NCBI GenBank assembly: GCA_946886875.1
Contig: CAMPJN010000158.1
Span: 1-8,187 of the forward strand
Direction: 5' to 3'
Source: an uncultured Pseudomonas sp.
GTDB taxonomy: Bacteria; Pseudomonadota; Gammaproteobacteria; Pseudomonadales; Pseudomonadaceae
Length of the DNA stretch: 8,187 bases
Made by a program: the position numbers and the translations under genes. The notes below the pieces were generated by a model, which was not told the DNA's origin, searched no databases, and saw nothing but the letters and a program-made list of their open reading frames with translations. Of the stretch, positions 7,838-8,187 are shown in pieces. Numbering within the stretch: position 1 is the stretch's first letter; each line of letters begins with the position of its first letter.

Positions 7838-8187
7838 ATGACCGACGAAGCACCGATCAAACCCTGGTACAAGCAGTTCTGGCCCTGGTTCCTGATTGCC
7901 CTCTTGGGTTACTCAGTGGTGCAAGGCCTGACCCTGCTGACCATCGCCTCGCGCAACCCGCCGGGTTTGATCTCCGACGACTATTACGATGTCGGCAAAG
8001 GCATCAACCAGTCGCTGGAACGGGAAAATCTCGCCGAGCGCCTCAAGCTGCACGCCACCCTCGATCTCAATGACGAGACTGGCGTGGCCGAACTGCAGTT
8101 GCAGGGCAACAGCGGCCCGGCGCAGTTGGTGCTGAACCTGATCTCGCCGACCCAACCCGAGCGCGACCGGCGCATCATCCTGCAGCC
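7838..8187 (+). CDS. ccoH: CcoH (FixH family), cbb3 oxidase assembly protein (3' end cut off)
   Basis: The first 116 codons of a gene running off the window. A short cytoplasmic N-terminus rich in aromatic residues (WYKQFWPWF) leads into one membrane helix (about residues 14-38), followed by the FixH-family motif [18 protein letters not shown] and a soluble, probably periplasmic beta-rich domain. Full CcoH proteins are about 160-180 residues, so roughly a third is missing. CcoH is needed for stable assembly of the cbb3 complex and interacts with its subunits in Rhodobacter. The ATG at 7838 is 16 bases after ccoG, with AGG at 7829-7831 as a modest ribosome binding site, so it is most likely cotranscribed with ccoG. 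Genes ccoI and ccoS would be expected next. Confidence 0.93.
   Translation, partial: MTDEAPIKPWYKQFWPWFLIALLGYSVVQGLTLLTIASRNPPGLISDDYYDVGKGINQSLERENLAERLKLHATLDLNDETGVAELQLQGNSGPAQLVLNLISPTQPERDRRIILQ

Overview
The window is a stretch of a Pseudomonas-type chromosome carrying two tandem gene sets for cbb3-type cytochrome c oxidase (complex IV, C family heme-copper oxidase), followed by the start of the oxidase maturation cluster. All genes are on the + strand. The high GC content, the G/C-ending codons, the tandem ccoNOQP-ccoNOQP-ccoGH order and the protein sequences all point to Pseudomonas or a close gammaproteobacterial relative. The species cannot be fixed from the sequence.

Layout. Bases 1-2670 hold the upstream set: ccoN (3' two thirds only), ccoO, ccoQ and ccoP, packed with overlaps of 1 to 4 bases or a 3-base gap. 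Bases 2671-3027 are a non-coding gap with two perfect hairpins after ccoP and a plausible sigma70 promoter before the next gene. Bases 3028-6273 hold the complete downstream set ccoN-ccoO-ccoQ-ccoP with the same overlap architecture. Bases 6274-6411 are a short gap with inverted repeats. Bases 6412-7821 are ccoG, and bases 7838-8187 are the first 116 codons of ccoH, cut by the window end. ccoI and ccoS would be expected next but are outside the window.

How it works together. CcoN is the membrane catalytic subunit (heme b, heme b3, CuB). CcoO (one heme c) and CcoP (two hemes c) bring electrons from soluble or membrane cytochromes to it. CcoQ is a small membrane subunit that helps stability. 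CcoG and CcoH, with CcoI and CcoS, supply copper and assist assembly. All visible metal and heme ligands are intact in both sets, so both oxidases should be functional. In P. aeruginosa the ccoG-proximal set is called cco1 and is expressed broadly, while the upstream set is cco2 and is induced at low oxygen by ANR. By position, the first set here would correspond to cco2 and the second to cco1; numbering differs in other species, so plain symbols are used here.

I see no previously undescribed system. The points most worth a second look are the paired hairpins downstream of each ccoP, a roughly 23-residue insertion that distinguishes the two CcoP proteins, and a patchwork of near-identical and strongly diverged DNA between the two copies.
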